This document shows positions 26,982-35,489 of a stretch of DNA of 64,000 bases, piece by piece. Source of the stretch: Streptomyces aurantiogriseus (lineage in GTDB: Bacteria; Actinomycetota; Actinomycetes; Streptomycetales; Streptomycetaceae); the NCBI RefSeq assembly GCF_014649375.1, contig NZ_BMSX01000003.1, positions 372,001-436,000 on the forward strand. The letters run 5' to 3'. The position numbers and the translations under genes are program-made. Within the stretch, counting starts at the first letter, position 1, and each line of letters opens with the position of its first letter. The notes under the pieces were generated by a model. That model was not told the DNA's origin. It made no database searches and saw only the letters and a program-made list of their open reading frames with translations.

Positions 26982-28187
26982 TCAGCCCAGCGGGTCCGGG
27001 ACCGGATCCGGCACCGGATCCGGAGTGGGCCTGGTGACCGTGACCGGAGTCGTCGCTGGAGTCCGCTTCTGCAGGCGGCGGTACAACCACCGGTCCACGA
27101 CCAGGAAGCGGGCGGTGAAGACGATGGCCATGGCGAGGGCCGTGGCCGGCAGGGCCGTCATGCCGCCGGCGCCGATGAGGAGGGCGGCCAGTGGGATGCG
27201 GGCGACCAGGTCGATGTTGCCGACGGCCGCGAAGGACAGGAGTCGTACGCCGCGTCGGCGGTGGCGGCGCTGGTTGCGGTAGACGAAGGAGTCGATCAGG
27301 GCGAAGTTCCACAGCAGTCCGGCCTGGTTGGCGATGATCTCCGCCGGTGCGTAGTGGAGGCCGGGGGCCCAGGTGGTGAGGAGCCAGAGCAGGGCCAGAT
27401 TGGGGACGAAGCCGGAGAGGCCGATCAGGCCGAAGACCACGGCGCGGGCGCGGGGGTCGGCGGTGCGCAGGGTGATGAGGTGGCGCAGGAAGCGCATGCC
27501 CTCGCGGGCCGTCGACTTGGACTCGCCGGCGTGTCGCTCGCCGAAGGCGTACGGCACCTCGGCGATGCCGCGCGGCCGGCACCGTACCGCCAGTTCGAGG
27601 AGGATCTTGTAGCCGAGGGGCTGGAGGCCCTCGTCCTCCGTCGAGGCCCGGTCGACGGCTGTGCGGCGGATGGCGAAGAAGCCGCTCATCGGGTCGGTGA
27701 GGCCGTTCAGGGCGCGGGGGAACAGGGACTTGGTGACCAGCGTGGAGGTGCTGGAGACCAGCTTGCGGTAGCCGCCGTCGAGGCCGCTGCGGTCGCCGCC
27801 GGCCGCGTAACGGCTGGCCACGACCAGCTCGGCGCCGGTGGCCTCGCCGCGGGCGATCAGTTCGGGGATGAGTTCCGGAGGGTGCTGGAGGTCGGCGTCG
27901 ATGACGACGATCCAGGGCGCCGAGGCGCGGGCGATGCCCTCGACCACGGCGCCGCCGAGGCCGCCCTCGGGGACGGGCCGGTGGTGCAGGACCACCGGGA
28001 CGCGGCTGTACGCCGCCGCCTCCTCGATGACCTCGCAGGTGCGGTCGGTGGAGTCGTCGGCGAAGACGACCTCCGCGCGGGTGCCGGAGGGGATCGCGGC
28101 GGAGATGCGGGAGAGCAGCTCGTGGATGTTGTCGGCTTCGTTGAAGGTCGGGACGACTATGGACACGTGGGCGGGCAGCGCCGTCAC
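26982..28187 (-). CDS. GT2 polyprenol-phosphate glycosyltransferase fused to GtrA domain
   Basis: Membrane protein of 401 residues in two parts. Residues 1-240 are a dolichol-phosphate-mannose-synthase-type GT2 (VSIVVPTFNEADNI, FADDSTDRT, DADLQHPPELIPEL). Residues about 250-380 form a four-helix GtrA domain (AVVFGLIGLSGFVPNLALLW and NFALIDSFVYRN). It would transfer a sugar from a nucleotide to a polyprenyl phosphate and help move it across the membrane. The GTG start overlaps the stop of the upstream synthase (GTGA), so the two are coupled. The tail carries Asp-Pro repeats (DPVPDPVPDP). Confidence 0.92.
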   Translation of the reverse strand: MTALPAHVSIVVPTFNEADNIHELLSRISAAIPSGTRAEVVFADDSTDRTCEVIEEAAAYSRVPVVLHHRPVPEGGLGGAVVEGIARASAPWIVVIDADLQHPPELIPELIARGEATGAELVVASRYAAGGDRSGLDGGYRKLVSSTSTLVTKSLFPRALNGLTDPMSGFFAIRRTAVDRASTEDEGLQPLGYKILLELAVRCRPRGIAEVPYAFGERHAGESKSTAREGMRFLRHLITLRTADPRARAVVFGLIGLSGFVPNLALLWLLTTWAPGLHYAPAEIIANQAGLLWNFALIDSFVYRNQRRHRRRGVRLLSFAAVGNIDLVARIPLAALLIGAGGMTALPATALAMAIVFTARFLVVDRWLYRRLQKRTPATTPVTVTRPTPDPVPDPVPDPLG

Positions 28188-29449
28188 CGTGCCTCCTGGG
28201 GCTGCGGGGTCTGGACGGGAAGGTGGGCGCCGACGTGCGAGGTCAGCTCCCAGTCGCGGCGCCCGGTGTACTCGCGCCACACGGCGCGCAGCGCGGCGGC
28301 CGCGAGGATCACGGCGTACACGGGACCGCCGAGGACGAGCTTGGCGTAGTGGCCGAAGCCGATGCGGAAGCCGTACTCACGGCCGAAGTCGTGCAGGGCG
28401 ACCGCCTCGAAGACGATCATGGCGACCATCGGCAGCATGGGCAGCCAGGCGAACATCGAGAACGGCAGCGGAACGCCGCCGATGACGGCGAAGAGAACAC
28501 CCAGCGGGATCATCACACCGGTCGCAGCCTGCACGAACGGGGTGCTGAGCGTGTAGCGGGCGAGCATCCGCTGGCCGAAGCCGGGCAGTTGACGCCACTC
28601 GCCCTTGCGCAGGACCTGCAGGAACCCCTGGTTCCAGCGGGTGCGCTGCTTGTAGAGCGCCTTGACCGAGTCGGGCGTCTCCTCGCGGGTGACGAGCGCG
28701 GAGTGGTAGGCGACGACGACCTTGGCGCCGCCGCTGGACAGCCGGACGCCCAGGTCGCAGTCCTCGGCGAGGCAGTTGCCGTCCCAGCCGCCGGTCTCCC
28801 GCAGCAGTGCGGACCGGACGAAGACGGTGTTGCCGCCGAGCGGGATGAACCCCTTGCGGGCGTGCAGGTGCAGCCGGCTACGGAACCAGAAGAAGTACTC
28901 CAGGCAGTTGCGCAGGCTGTACCAGCTGCTCTGGTAGTTGATCAGCTGGACGCCGCCCTGGACGACATCGGCGTTCTCGCGCCGGAAGGCGAAGTCCACG
29001 TGGCTGAGCAGCTCGGGGTGGACGACGTCCTCGGCGTCGAAGACCCCGATGACCTCGCCGCGGGCGTGCGGCAGCGCGGTGTTGAGGGCGCGGGGCTTGT
29101 TCTTCTTGGCGTGGGTGTCGACCACCGTGCGCACCTTGTCGGGGTGCTCGGCGGCCAGTTCGTGGGCGATGGCGGCGGTGCCGGGGTCGTCATGGCCGAC
29201 GATCAGCAGGATCTCGTAGTCCGGGTGGTCGATGCGCAGCATCTGCTCGACCGTGTGCCGCAGGACGGCCTCCTCGTGCCGGGCGGGCACGAGGAGCGAG
29301 AAGGACAGGTCCGACCTGCCGTCGGGTGTGGCGAAGGCCGTCGACTCCAGTGTCTCCGGGGTGCGCCAGGCATGGAGCATCCACCACAGGGTCATGCCGG
29401 CGGCGGCCATGAGGACGATCGAATCGATGAAAAGAATGGCGGAGACCAC
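28184..29449 (-). CDS. Processive membrane GT2 (cellulose/chitin/hyaluronan-synthase type)
   Basis: Polymerising beta-glycosyltransferase of 421 residues. It has one N-terminal transmembrane helix (about 4-24), a cytosolic catalytic domain with VPARHEEAV, VFDAEDVVHPELL, LAEDCDLGVRL and the processive motif KQRTRWNQGFLQVLR, then three or four membrane helices. DxD, TED-like and QxxRW motifs are all present, so it should extend a polymer while exporting it. It is shorter than BcsA/CslA and nearer IcaA/NodC in size. GTG start after GGGGGG. Divergent from the GT39/oxidase genes. Confidence 0.92.
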   Translation of the reverse strand: MVSAILFIDSIVLMAAAGMTLWWMLHAWRTPETLESTAFATPDGRSDLSFSLLVPARHEEAVLRHTVEQMLRIDHPDYEILLIVGHDDPGTAAIAHELAAEHPDKVRTVVDTHAKKNKPRALNTALPHARGEVIGVFDAEDVVHPELLSHVDFAFRRENADVVQGGVQLINYQSSWYSLRNCLEYFFWFRSRLHLHARKGFIPLGGNTVFVRSALLRETGGWDGNCLAEDCDLGVRLSSGGAKVVVAYHSALVTREETPDSVKALYKQRTRWNQGFLQVLRKGEWRQLPGFGQRMLARYTLSTPFVQAATGVMIPLGVLFAVIGGVPLPFSMFAWLPMLPMVAMIVFEAVALHDFGREYGFRIGFGHYAKLVLGGPVYAVILAAAALRAVWREYTGRRDWELTSHVGAHLPVQTPQPQEAR

Positions 29450-29884
29450 GAATTCCCCCCTCGGTCTTTCTTGGTCATCCTTGAACGTGTGAACGATGGT
29501 TCATCTCGTACAGGTGCGCGAAAGCGCGGAATGCTTCCGTCCGTCTGCGGCCCCCCGACCGACGGTCTTCCAGAACGCTCGTGATCATTGCACGGCCCTT
29601 GGCGACGGGCCGGTTCCCAGCCGGTTCCCTCTCCGGTTTCCCGGAGTTTTCGCGCATGATCAAAGTGGGCCCACGAGCAAAGTAGGGCCGAAGTTAGCAG
29701 GTTCGGCATTTCCCCCGCAATGTGGTCTCGCCGTGATGATCCCCGCCGCAAGCGGAATCACATGTTCAGGTTATGTCGGGACGAAAGGTGTGCCATGATG
29801 CTCCGGCATGCCTGATTCCGGGGGGTTTCAAGGGGGAGGCCTCCAGGCTGCCATCAAGCCCAGAAGTGGGTGGGGGGATTCCGC
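29450..29884. promoter_or_regulatory. 435-base divergent control region of glycan genes
   Basis: Noticeably less GC-rich than its surroundings. It contains an inverted repeat TGAAC-GATG-GTTCA (29490-29503) and three CCGGTTTCCC-like boxes starting at 29610, 29621 and 29633, spaced 11 and 12 bases so that they fall on one helical face. No gene is seen. No clear -35/-10 pair was identified. Confidence 0.55.
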
Positions 29885-31495
29885 ATGGGGACTGCAATAC
29901 CGCACACACGTGCGCGTGATGCGTCCGAAACTGAGATTTCCGAAGGTTCTTCTTCCGTTTCCCTGCAGACACCCGGGGATTCCGGTAGTGAACGGACCTC
30001 TATACGCGGGAGCGTGTTACGGAAAGATTTTCTCTGGGTTGCGCCCATATTCCTTGCCGGCCTTCTCGTGAGGGCTCTCGGAATCGGCAATTACCCATTC
30101 CCGAACGACGACGAGGGCACGTATCTCGCGCAGGCGTGGGCCGTACAGCACGGTGAACTCGCGCATTACACCTACTGGTACGACCACCCGCCGCTGGGCT
30201 GGATGCAGCTCGCCACCATGTCCTGGCTGCCCAACTGGCTCCTGCCCGACCTGCCCACCTTCGTGCAGGGACGGATCGCCATGCTGCCGGTGGCCGCGGC
30301 GGCGATGGTCCTGGTCTATGTGATCGGCCGACGCCTCGGGCTCGCCCGCCCCACGGCCGCCGCGGCGATGCTGCTGTACGCGCTGTCGCCGCTCGCCGTG
30401 GTGCTGCACCGGCAGATCTACCTGGACAACTTCGCCGTCCTGTGGGTGCTGGTGTCCTTCGCCTTCGCGCTGTCGCCGCGCCGCCATCTGTGGCACCACG
30501 TCGCGGCCGGCATGGCGTTCGCCATGGCGGTGCTCTCCAAGGAGACCATCGCCGTCCTGCTGCCCGTGCTGCTGGTCACCCTCTGGCAGGGCAGCCACCC
30601 CAGCACCCGCAAGTTCTCCTTCGCGGGCTTCGGCTCCGGGTTCGTCCTGACCGGCCTGTTCTATCCGCTGTACGCCCTGCTCAAGGGCGAGTTGTTCCCC
30701 GGCGCCGGACATGTGTCGCTGCTCGGCACGCTCAAGTTCCAGCTCGGCGGACGCGAGGGCAGCGGTTCGGCCTTCGAGGAGGGCACCGACGCCCACCAGC
30801 TGTTCACGGACTGGCTGGACCGGGACCCGTATCTGCTGATCGGCGGTGCCGCGGCGGCCGTGTGCGCGTTCGCGGTACGCCGGCTGCGGCCGGCCGCCCT
30901 CGCCGTCCTCGTGCTGACACTGGTCGCGCTGCGGCCCGGCGGATATCTGCCGCAGATGTACATCGTGCAGGTGCTGCCGTTCCTGGCGCTCACCCTGGCC
31001 GGACTCGCCCAGGCCGTGATCGCCCGTCTGCCCGGCAAACCGCACCTGCGGCCCGCCGCCGCCCTCGCGGCCGTGGCCGTGGCCGCGGTGCTCGCCGGAC
31101 CGCACTGGTACGAGCGGGACCGCGCCGCCACCGCCGCCGACGACAACGGCGTCTACCACGACGCCGCGCGCTGGCTGCGCGAGACGCCCGTCGGCGACCG
31201 CGACCAGGTCCGCGTCGTCACCGACGGCGTGCTGTGGCTGGACGCGGTCGACGCCGGCTACCGCCCCGGCACCGGGGTCATCTGGCACTACAAGCTCGAC
31301 CAGGACCCGGCGGTCACCAAGACGCTGCCGCACGGCTGGAAGGACATCGACTACGTCGTGTCCACCCCCGCCCTGCGCGGTGAGCGCGAGCATCTCCCCA
31401 CCCTGCGGGACCTGTTCGCGCACGGCACCCCCGTCGCCAGCTTCGGCGAGGGCGGCGGCCGGATCGACATCCTCCGCATCGAGAACGACGAGTAA
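29885..31495 (+). CDS. GT39-type membrane glycosyltransferase with a TTA codon
   Basis: Polytopic lipid-linked-sugar glycosyltransferase (536 residues) of the PMT/ArnT/RgtA superfamily. After a 50-residue polar, Ser/Thr-rich head, the first helix leads to NYPFPNDDEGTYLAQAW, the acidic catalytic loop, then WYDHPPLGWMQLA; about nine to ten helices and a soluble C-terminal domain follow. The ATG at 29885 has GGGGGA seven bases before it; a GTG at 29870 is less good. Codon 45 is TTA (30017-30019), and the first 70 or so codons use ATA, TTT and AAA rarely seen elsewhere here. Upstream of, and likely co-transcribed with, the copper oxidase. Confidence 0.9.
   Translation: MGTAIPHTRARDASETEISEGSSSVSLQTPGDSGSERTSIRGSVLRKDFLWVAPIFLAGLLVRALGIGNYPFPNDDEGTYLAQAWAVQHGELAHYTYWYDHPPLGWMQLATMSWLPNWLLPDLPTFVQGRIAMLPVAAAAMVLVYVIGRRLGLARPTAAAAMLLYALSPLAVVLHRQIYLDNFAVLWVLVSFAFALSPRRHLWHHVAAGMAFAMAVLSKETIAVLLPVLLVTLWQGSHPSTRKFSFAGFGSGFVLTGLFYPLYALLKGELFPGAGHVSLLGTLKFQLGGREGSGSAFEEGTDAHQLFTDWLDRDPYLLIGGAAAAVCAFAVRRLRPAALAVLVLTLVALRPGGYLPQMYIVQVLPFLALTLAGLAQAVIARLPGKPHLRPAAALAAVAVAAVLAGPHWYERDRAATAADDNGVYHDAARWLRETPVGDRDQVRVVTDGVLWLDAVDAGYRPGTGVIWHYKLDQDPAVTKTLPHGWKDIDYVVSTPALRGEREHLPTLRDLFAHGTPVASFGEGGGRIDILRIENDE
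30017..30019 (+). other. In-frame TTA leucine codon (bldA-type control)
   Basis: Codon 45 of the GT39 gene, in the context SVLRKDF. TTA is read in Streptomyces only by the developmentally controlled bldA tRNA. I found one other in-frame TTA in this window, at 56541. Confidence 0.85.
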
Positions 31496-31520
31496 CCGAG
31501 TGACGCACCACCTGTGGAAC

Positions 31521-31548
31521 AGGGCCTGCCGATCCCGAGGCAGGCCCT
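31521..31548 (+). terminator. Hairpin between GT39 and oxidase genes
   Basis: AGGGCCTGCC and GGCAGGCCCT form a 10-bp stem with an 8-base loop, 25 bases past the GT39 stop. It may partly uncouple the oxidase from the upstream gene. Confidence 0.6.
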
Positions 31549-31580
31549 CAGGGGGGCCCGTGAACAAGGGGGGACTCACC

Positions 31581-34067
31581 ATGTACGGAGCCCGAAGACC
31601 AGCACGGCGGCATCTGCTGCCCCGCGGGAGAACACCGCGTCTGCTGCTGACAGCCCTCATGCTCTTCGCCGCCGCCCTCGGGCTCAGCCCGTTGGGCGCC
31701 CAACCCGCCACCGCCGCCACCAACCTGGTGAAGAACCCCGGCCTGGAGATCCTCGACGGGGCGTCCCAGTTCCCCCAGTGCTTCGAGAAGTCGGGCTGGG
31801 GCGACAACGACTACAGCTTCACCGTCACCGGCGACGCCCACAGCGGCAGCCGCGCCGTCCGTATCGAGCTGACCCGGCGCGGCGACGGCGACCGCAAGAC
31901 GATGATGCTGGAGAACTCCTGCGCCCCGCAGGTCACTCCGGACCACCAGTACGACCTGTCGTTCTGGTACAAGTCCACGACACCGAACGTGGCCTTCACC
32001 CTCTTCCGGCACGACACCCAGCTCGGGTGGGTCTACTGGACCGACCTCAAGACCCTGGAACAGTCGGCCGGCTGGACCCGCACCGAGGTCCGCACCCCGG
32101 TCATCCCGCCCAACACCGACCAGGTGACCTGGGGCGGAGCCCTCTACGGGGTGGGCACCCTCACCACCGACGACTACGCGATGACGGACGCCACCGTCCC
32201 CTCCGACCCCGACCCCTGCACCACGGGCGGCACGGGACCGGAGTGCAAGGGCGAGTGGACCGTCCAGACCACGAAGATGCCGGTCCGGGCCATCCACTCG
32301 GTGCTGCTGCACACCGGCAAGGTCCTGCTGATCGCCGGCTCCGGCAACGACCTCGACATGTTCAAGGCGGGCACCTTCAAGACGTCGGTGTACGACCCCG
32401 CGACGGGCACCTACACCGACATCCCGACGCCGGAGGACTTCTTCTGCGCCGGACACGTCCAGCTCCCCGACGGCCGCGTCCTCGTCATGGGCGGCAACAA
32501 GGACTACGCCGCCCCCGACGGCAGCGTCGGCTACAAGGGCCTGCGGACGAGCTACGTCTTCGACCCGGCGCAGAACAAGTACACCAAGGTCAACGACATG
32601 CTGGCGGGCCACTGGTACCCGTCGGCGACCGCGATGGGCAACGGTGACGTCATCTCGCTGGGCGGCCTCGCCGAGGACTCCTCGGGCACGGTCGTCAACG
32701 AGCACTTCTCCTACGCCCAGAACAAGTGGCTGCCGCTCGGTGAGGCCAAGCAGGCCTGGTCCTTCTGGGGCCTGTACCCGTCGATGATCCTGCTCCAGGA
32801 CGGCCGCCTCTTCTACACCGGCAGCCATGTCTTCGGCAACGGCCTGCCCGGAACCGGCGCCTCCGTCTACGACTACGACGCCGGGACCATCGCCGAGGTG
32901 CCGGGCCTGCGCAAGAAGGACGAGCGGGACCAGTCCATGTCGGTGCTGCTGCCGCCCGCCCAGGACCAGAAGGTCATCACCATCGGTGGCGGCAACCACA
33001 CCGTCTCGCCCGACGCACACCGGCTCGTCGACCTGATCGACATGAAGGCCGACTCCCCGCAGTACGTGCCCGGGCCCAACCTGCCGCAGGGCCACTACAA
33101 GGACGGCACCCCGCAGACCGGCGACCAGGGCAAGGTCTACGTCTCCGCGGTCATCCTCCCGGACGGCAAGGTCCTGGAGACCGGCGGCGCCCTGCACACC
33201 TACCGCGAGGACCCCGTCTTCGAGGCGTCGATGTACGACCCGGCGACCAACAAGTTCGAGCCGGGCCTGGCGACCGACCCGGTCCCGCGGACGTACCACT
33301 CCTCGTCCCTGCTGCTGCCCGACGGCCGTGTCCTGAGCGTCGGCGACAACCCGGGCGACGGCTCCTTCGACCAGCGGGTGTCCCTCTACAAGCCGCCGTA
33401 CCTGTTCAAGGGCGACCGGCCGCAGATCACGTCGATGGCCGGCAACAGTTGGGCGTACGGCACCTCGCAGCGCATCACGGTCGACAAGCCGGTGGTGAAG
33501 GCGTCCCTGATCCGCCCGGCCGCGATCACCCACTCCTCCGACCCGAACCAGCGCTACGTCGACCTGCCGATGAGGGTCGAGGGCAACACCATCGACCTCA
33601 GCCTGACCAGCAACCCGAACCTGGCACCGCCCGGCTGGTACATGCTGTCGGTGGTCGACGCGAACGGCGTGCCGTCGGTGTCGAAGTGGGTGCGGATCGG
33701 CGCGGACGGCCAGGTCGCCGCGGCCCGGGTCCAGGAGTTCGCGGAGGATCTGAAGGAGACCCCCGCGAGCGAGACGAGCACGGCCAGCCCCGAGAGCAGC
33801 GCCCACAGCGACCACCAGAACCACCAGGGCCACAAGGGCGTGAAGATGCCCGCCGGCTTCGACGGCTGCGACCACTCCTACGGCACCATCAGCCAGTGCG
33901 TGCCGTGGACCTTCCCGAAGAAGGTGAAACAGGTCGCCGAGCGGTGCGACTGGCTCAAGAAGCAGGGCTACGGCACCGGCCTGCAGGTCCACGGCCGTGA
34001 CCGGCACGGCCTTGATCCCAACAGGGATGGCATCGCCTGCGGAAAGGGTGACGTGAAGAAGCGGTAG
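31581..34067 (+). CDS. Secreted copper-radical oxidase (galactose/glyoxal oxidase family, GlxA-like) with excalibur domain
   Basis: Extracellular or surface oxidase of 828 residues that should oxidise a primary alcohol or aldehyde and make H2O2. It has a twin-arginine-like basic head (ARRPARRHLLPRGR) and hydrophobic signal; a carbohydrate-binding-like beta-sandwich at about 45-205 (NLVKNPGLE); kelch repeats; a DUF1929 C-domain; and an excalibur calcium motif at the end (LDPNRDGIACG). The radical site is complete: Cys289 (FFCAGH), Tyr346 (HWYPSA), Tyr572-His573 (RTYHSS) and His651 (ITHSS), with Trp393/396 near the expected stacking position. Start: ATG at 31581 after AAGGGGGG; a GTG at 31560 is possible. 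Downstream of GT39. Confidence 0.93.
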   Translation: MYGARRPARRHLLPRGRTPRLLLTALMLFAAALGLSPLGAQPATAATNLVKNPGLEILDGASQFPQCFEKSGWGDNDYSFTVTGDAHSGSRAVRIELTRRGDGDRKTMMLENSCAPQVTPDHQYDLSFWYKSTTPNVAFTLFRHDTQLGWVYWTDLKTLEQSAGWTRTEVRTPVIPPNTDQVTWGGALYGVGTLTTDDYAMTDATVPSDPDPCTTGGTGPECKGEWTVQTTKMPVRAIHSVLLHTGKVLLIAGSGNDLDMFKAGTFKTSVYDPATGTYTDIPTPEDFFCAGHVQLPDGRVLVMGGNKDYAAPDGSVGYKGLRTSYVFDPAQNKYTKVNDMLAGHWYPSATAMGNGDVISLGGLAEDSSGTVVNEHFSYAQNKWLPLGEAKQAWSFWGLYPSMILLQDGRLFYTGSHVFGNGLPGTGASVYDYDAGTIAEVPGLRKKDERDQSMSVLLPPAQDQKVITIGGGNHTVSPDAHRLVDLIDMKADSPQYVPGPNLPQGHYKDGTPQTGDQGKVYVSAVILPDGKVLETGGALHTYREDPVFEASMYDPATNKFEPGLATDPVPRTYHSSSLLLPDGRVLSVGDNPGDGSFDQRVSLYKPPYLFKGDRPQITSMAGNSWAYGTSQRITVDKPVVKASLIRPAAITHSSDPNQRYVDLPMRVEGNTIDLSLTSNPNLAPPGWYMLSVVDANGVPSVSKWVRIGADGQVAAARVQEFAEDLKETPASETSTASPESSAHSDHQNHQGHKGVKMPAGFDGCDHSYGTISQCVPWTFPKKVKQVAERCDWLKKQGYGTGLQVHGRDRHGLDPNRDGIACGKGDVKKR

Positions 34068-34072
34068 CAGCG

Positions 34073-34804
34073 CTAGCGGTTGCCGGCGAACTCCGCCAGG
34101 GCGCGCTCCACGATGGCCTCCAGCTGCTCGTGGTGCGCGCCCTTCCAGTACGCCCGCCCGCACTCCCGGCACTGCGCGAACACGTCGTACGACCGGTGCG
34201 TGCCGTGCTTCAGCTGGTCGGCGACCTCGTCCTTGGTGGCCTCCTTCAGCAGGCCGTTGCAGGCGGTGCACCGCGTCCACGGGTGCAGCGCGGGCGCGAA
34301 CCGGTCGAGGACGTCACGGAGTTGGTCGTCGGGGCGGGTGCTGTAGACGAACGCGCCGGCCCACAGCTCGCGGCGGCGCAGCAGGCCCCGGTCACGGCTG
34401 AGCATGACCCGCTTCTCGGCCGCGGAGCGGGCGGCGAGCGCCGGGTCGCCGATGTCGGTCGACTCGTACGCCGTGTCCACGCCGAGCAGCCGCAGCCGGC
34501 GGGCGAGGGTGCCGAGGTGGACGTCGAGGAGGAAGCGCAGCGGTGCGCCCGGCACCTGCTGGGGGCGGGCGACCGGGCGGACGCTCACCGACTCTCCGTG
34601 TCCGGGGATGTGCGAGACCGGCACCTCCCGGCCGTCGACGACCAGGGCACCGACCTCGGTCAGCGGGACGCCGAGCGACTCGACGACATGGCCGAGGGTG
34701 GAGACTCCGTCGACGGCGAGGGCATGGGCGCCCCGGCGCCGGGTGTGCGGGACGAACAGGGCCAGCTCGGGGGCGACTTCGACGTGGATCTCGGGTGTGC
34801 TCAC
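34073..34804 (-). CDS. Mut7-C RNase-type protein with ubiquitin-like N-terminus
   Basis: Protein of 243 residues: a ThiS/MoaD-like beta-grasp domain (1-80), a Mut7-C PIN-fold domain at about 88-170 (RFLLDVHLGTLARRLRLLGV with acidic residues, then AAEKRVMLSRDRGLL), and a C-terminal zinc ribbon (RCTACNGLL and QCRECGRAYWKG). Mut7-C proteins are predicted RNases; the fused beta-grasp part suggests sulfur-carrier- or tagging-like regulation. The ATG is at 34804. It converges on the copper oxidase gene five bases away. Confidence 0.9.
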   Translation of the reverse strand: MSTPEIHVEVAPELALFVPHTRRRGAHALAVDGVSTLGHVVESLGVPLTEVGALVVDGREVPVSHIPGHGESVSVRPVARPQQVPGAPLRFLLDVHLGTLARRLRLLGVDTAYESTDIGDPALAARSAAEKRVMLSRDRGLLRRRELWAGAFVYSTRPDDQLRDVLDRFAPALHPWTRCTACNGLLKEATKDEVADQLKHGTHRSYDVFAQCRECGRAYWKGAHHEQLEAIVERALAEFAGNR

Positions 34805-34838
34805 CCGGTCAGGATGGCACGGGGGAGGGGGGACGGTC

Positions 34839-35489
34839 TCAGGGCTTTTCTCCGGGGTTCTGCCGAGGCAGGCCGTGCTCCAGGACGTTCAGGGTGCGGT
34901 CGAGGAGGTCCTCGAAGTCGTCCCGGTGGCCGCGCTCGGCCCAGTACATGGACGCCTCCAGCAGACCGCCGACGAGGGACATCGCGTAGACGCGGACCTC
35001 CAGGCTGTCGGGGTCGCGGCCGGTGCGCTCGGCGATCGCGCCGCAGAACATGCGGCCGGTGACCGACATGCTCTCCATCATCCGTGAGCGCACCGCGGGC
35101 ACCTGGACCAGCAGGTGGGTACGCAGCCGCGCCACCTCCAGATCGTCCTTGACGCCCATGCGGGCGGCCTTCAGCATCACGTACCGGACGGTGTCCGGCC
35201 ATGGCTCGTCCACCGGGCGGGCCCGCAGTTCTTCCAGGAGGATCGGGTCCCACTCGTCCGTGAGGACGATGTCCTCCTTGGTCGGGAAGTACCGGAAGAC
35301 GGTCGACGGCGACACCTCGGCCCGCTCGGCGATCTGGTCGATCGTCGTGGCGTCGTACCCCTGCTCCTTGATCAGCGCGTAGGTCGCGGTGCGGATCGCC
35401 TCGCGCGTCTTGATCTTCTTGCGCTCACGGAGTCCCAGTTGGGGGCGGTCGGCGGGGGAGGTGGTGCGTGCGGCCGTCATGGGGTTCAT
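34839..35489 (-). CDS. TetR-family repressor of the adjacent MFS pump
   Basis: Regulator of 216 residues. The helix-turn-helix spans about 20-64 (KIKTREAIRTATYALIKEQG, then IDQIAERAEVSPSTVFRYFP). Its ATG overlaps the MFS stop by ATGA, so repressor and pump are made from one message. A compact inverted repeat sits before the pump gene at 37036-37050 and is the likely site. The inducer is probably a pump substrate. Confidence 0.92.
   Translation of the reverse strand: MNPMTAARTTSPADRPQLGLRERKKIKTREAIRTATYALIKEQGYDATTIDQIAERAEVSPSTVFRYFPTKEDIVLTDEWDPILLEELRARPVDEPWPDTVRYVMLKAARMGVKDDLEVARLRTHLLVQVPAVRSRMMESMSVTGRMFCGAIAERTGRDPDSLEVRVYAMSLVGGLLEASMYWAERGHRDDFEDLLDRTLNVLEHGLPRQNPGEKP

Noticed and set aside
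31548..34280. 910-codon minus-strand frame opposite the copper oxidase
   Set aside because: Shadow of the oxidase gene: Arg/Val/Gly/Asp-rich, no motif, while the + strand has full catalytic residues.
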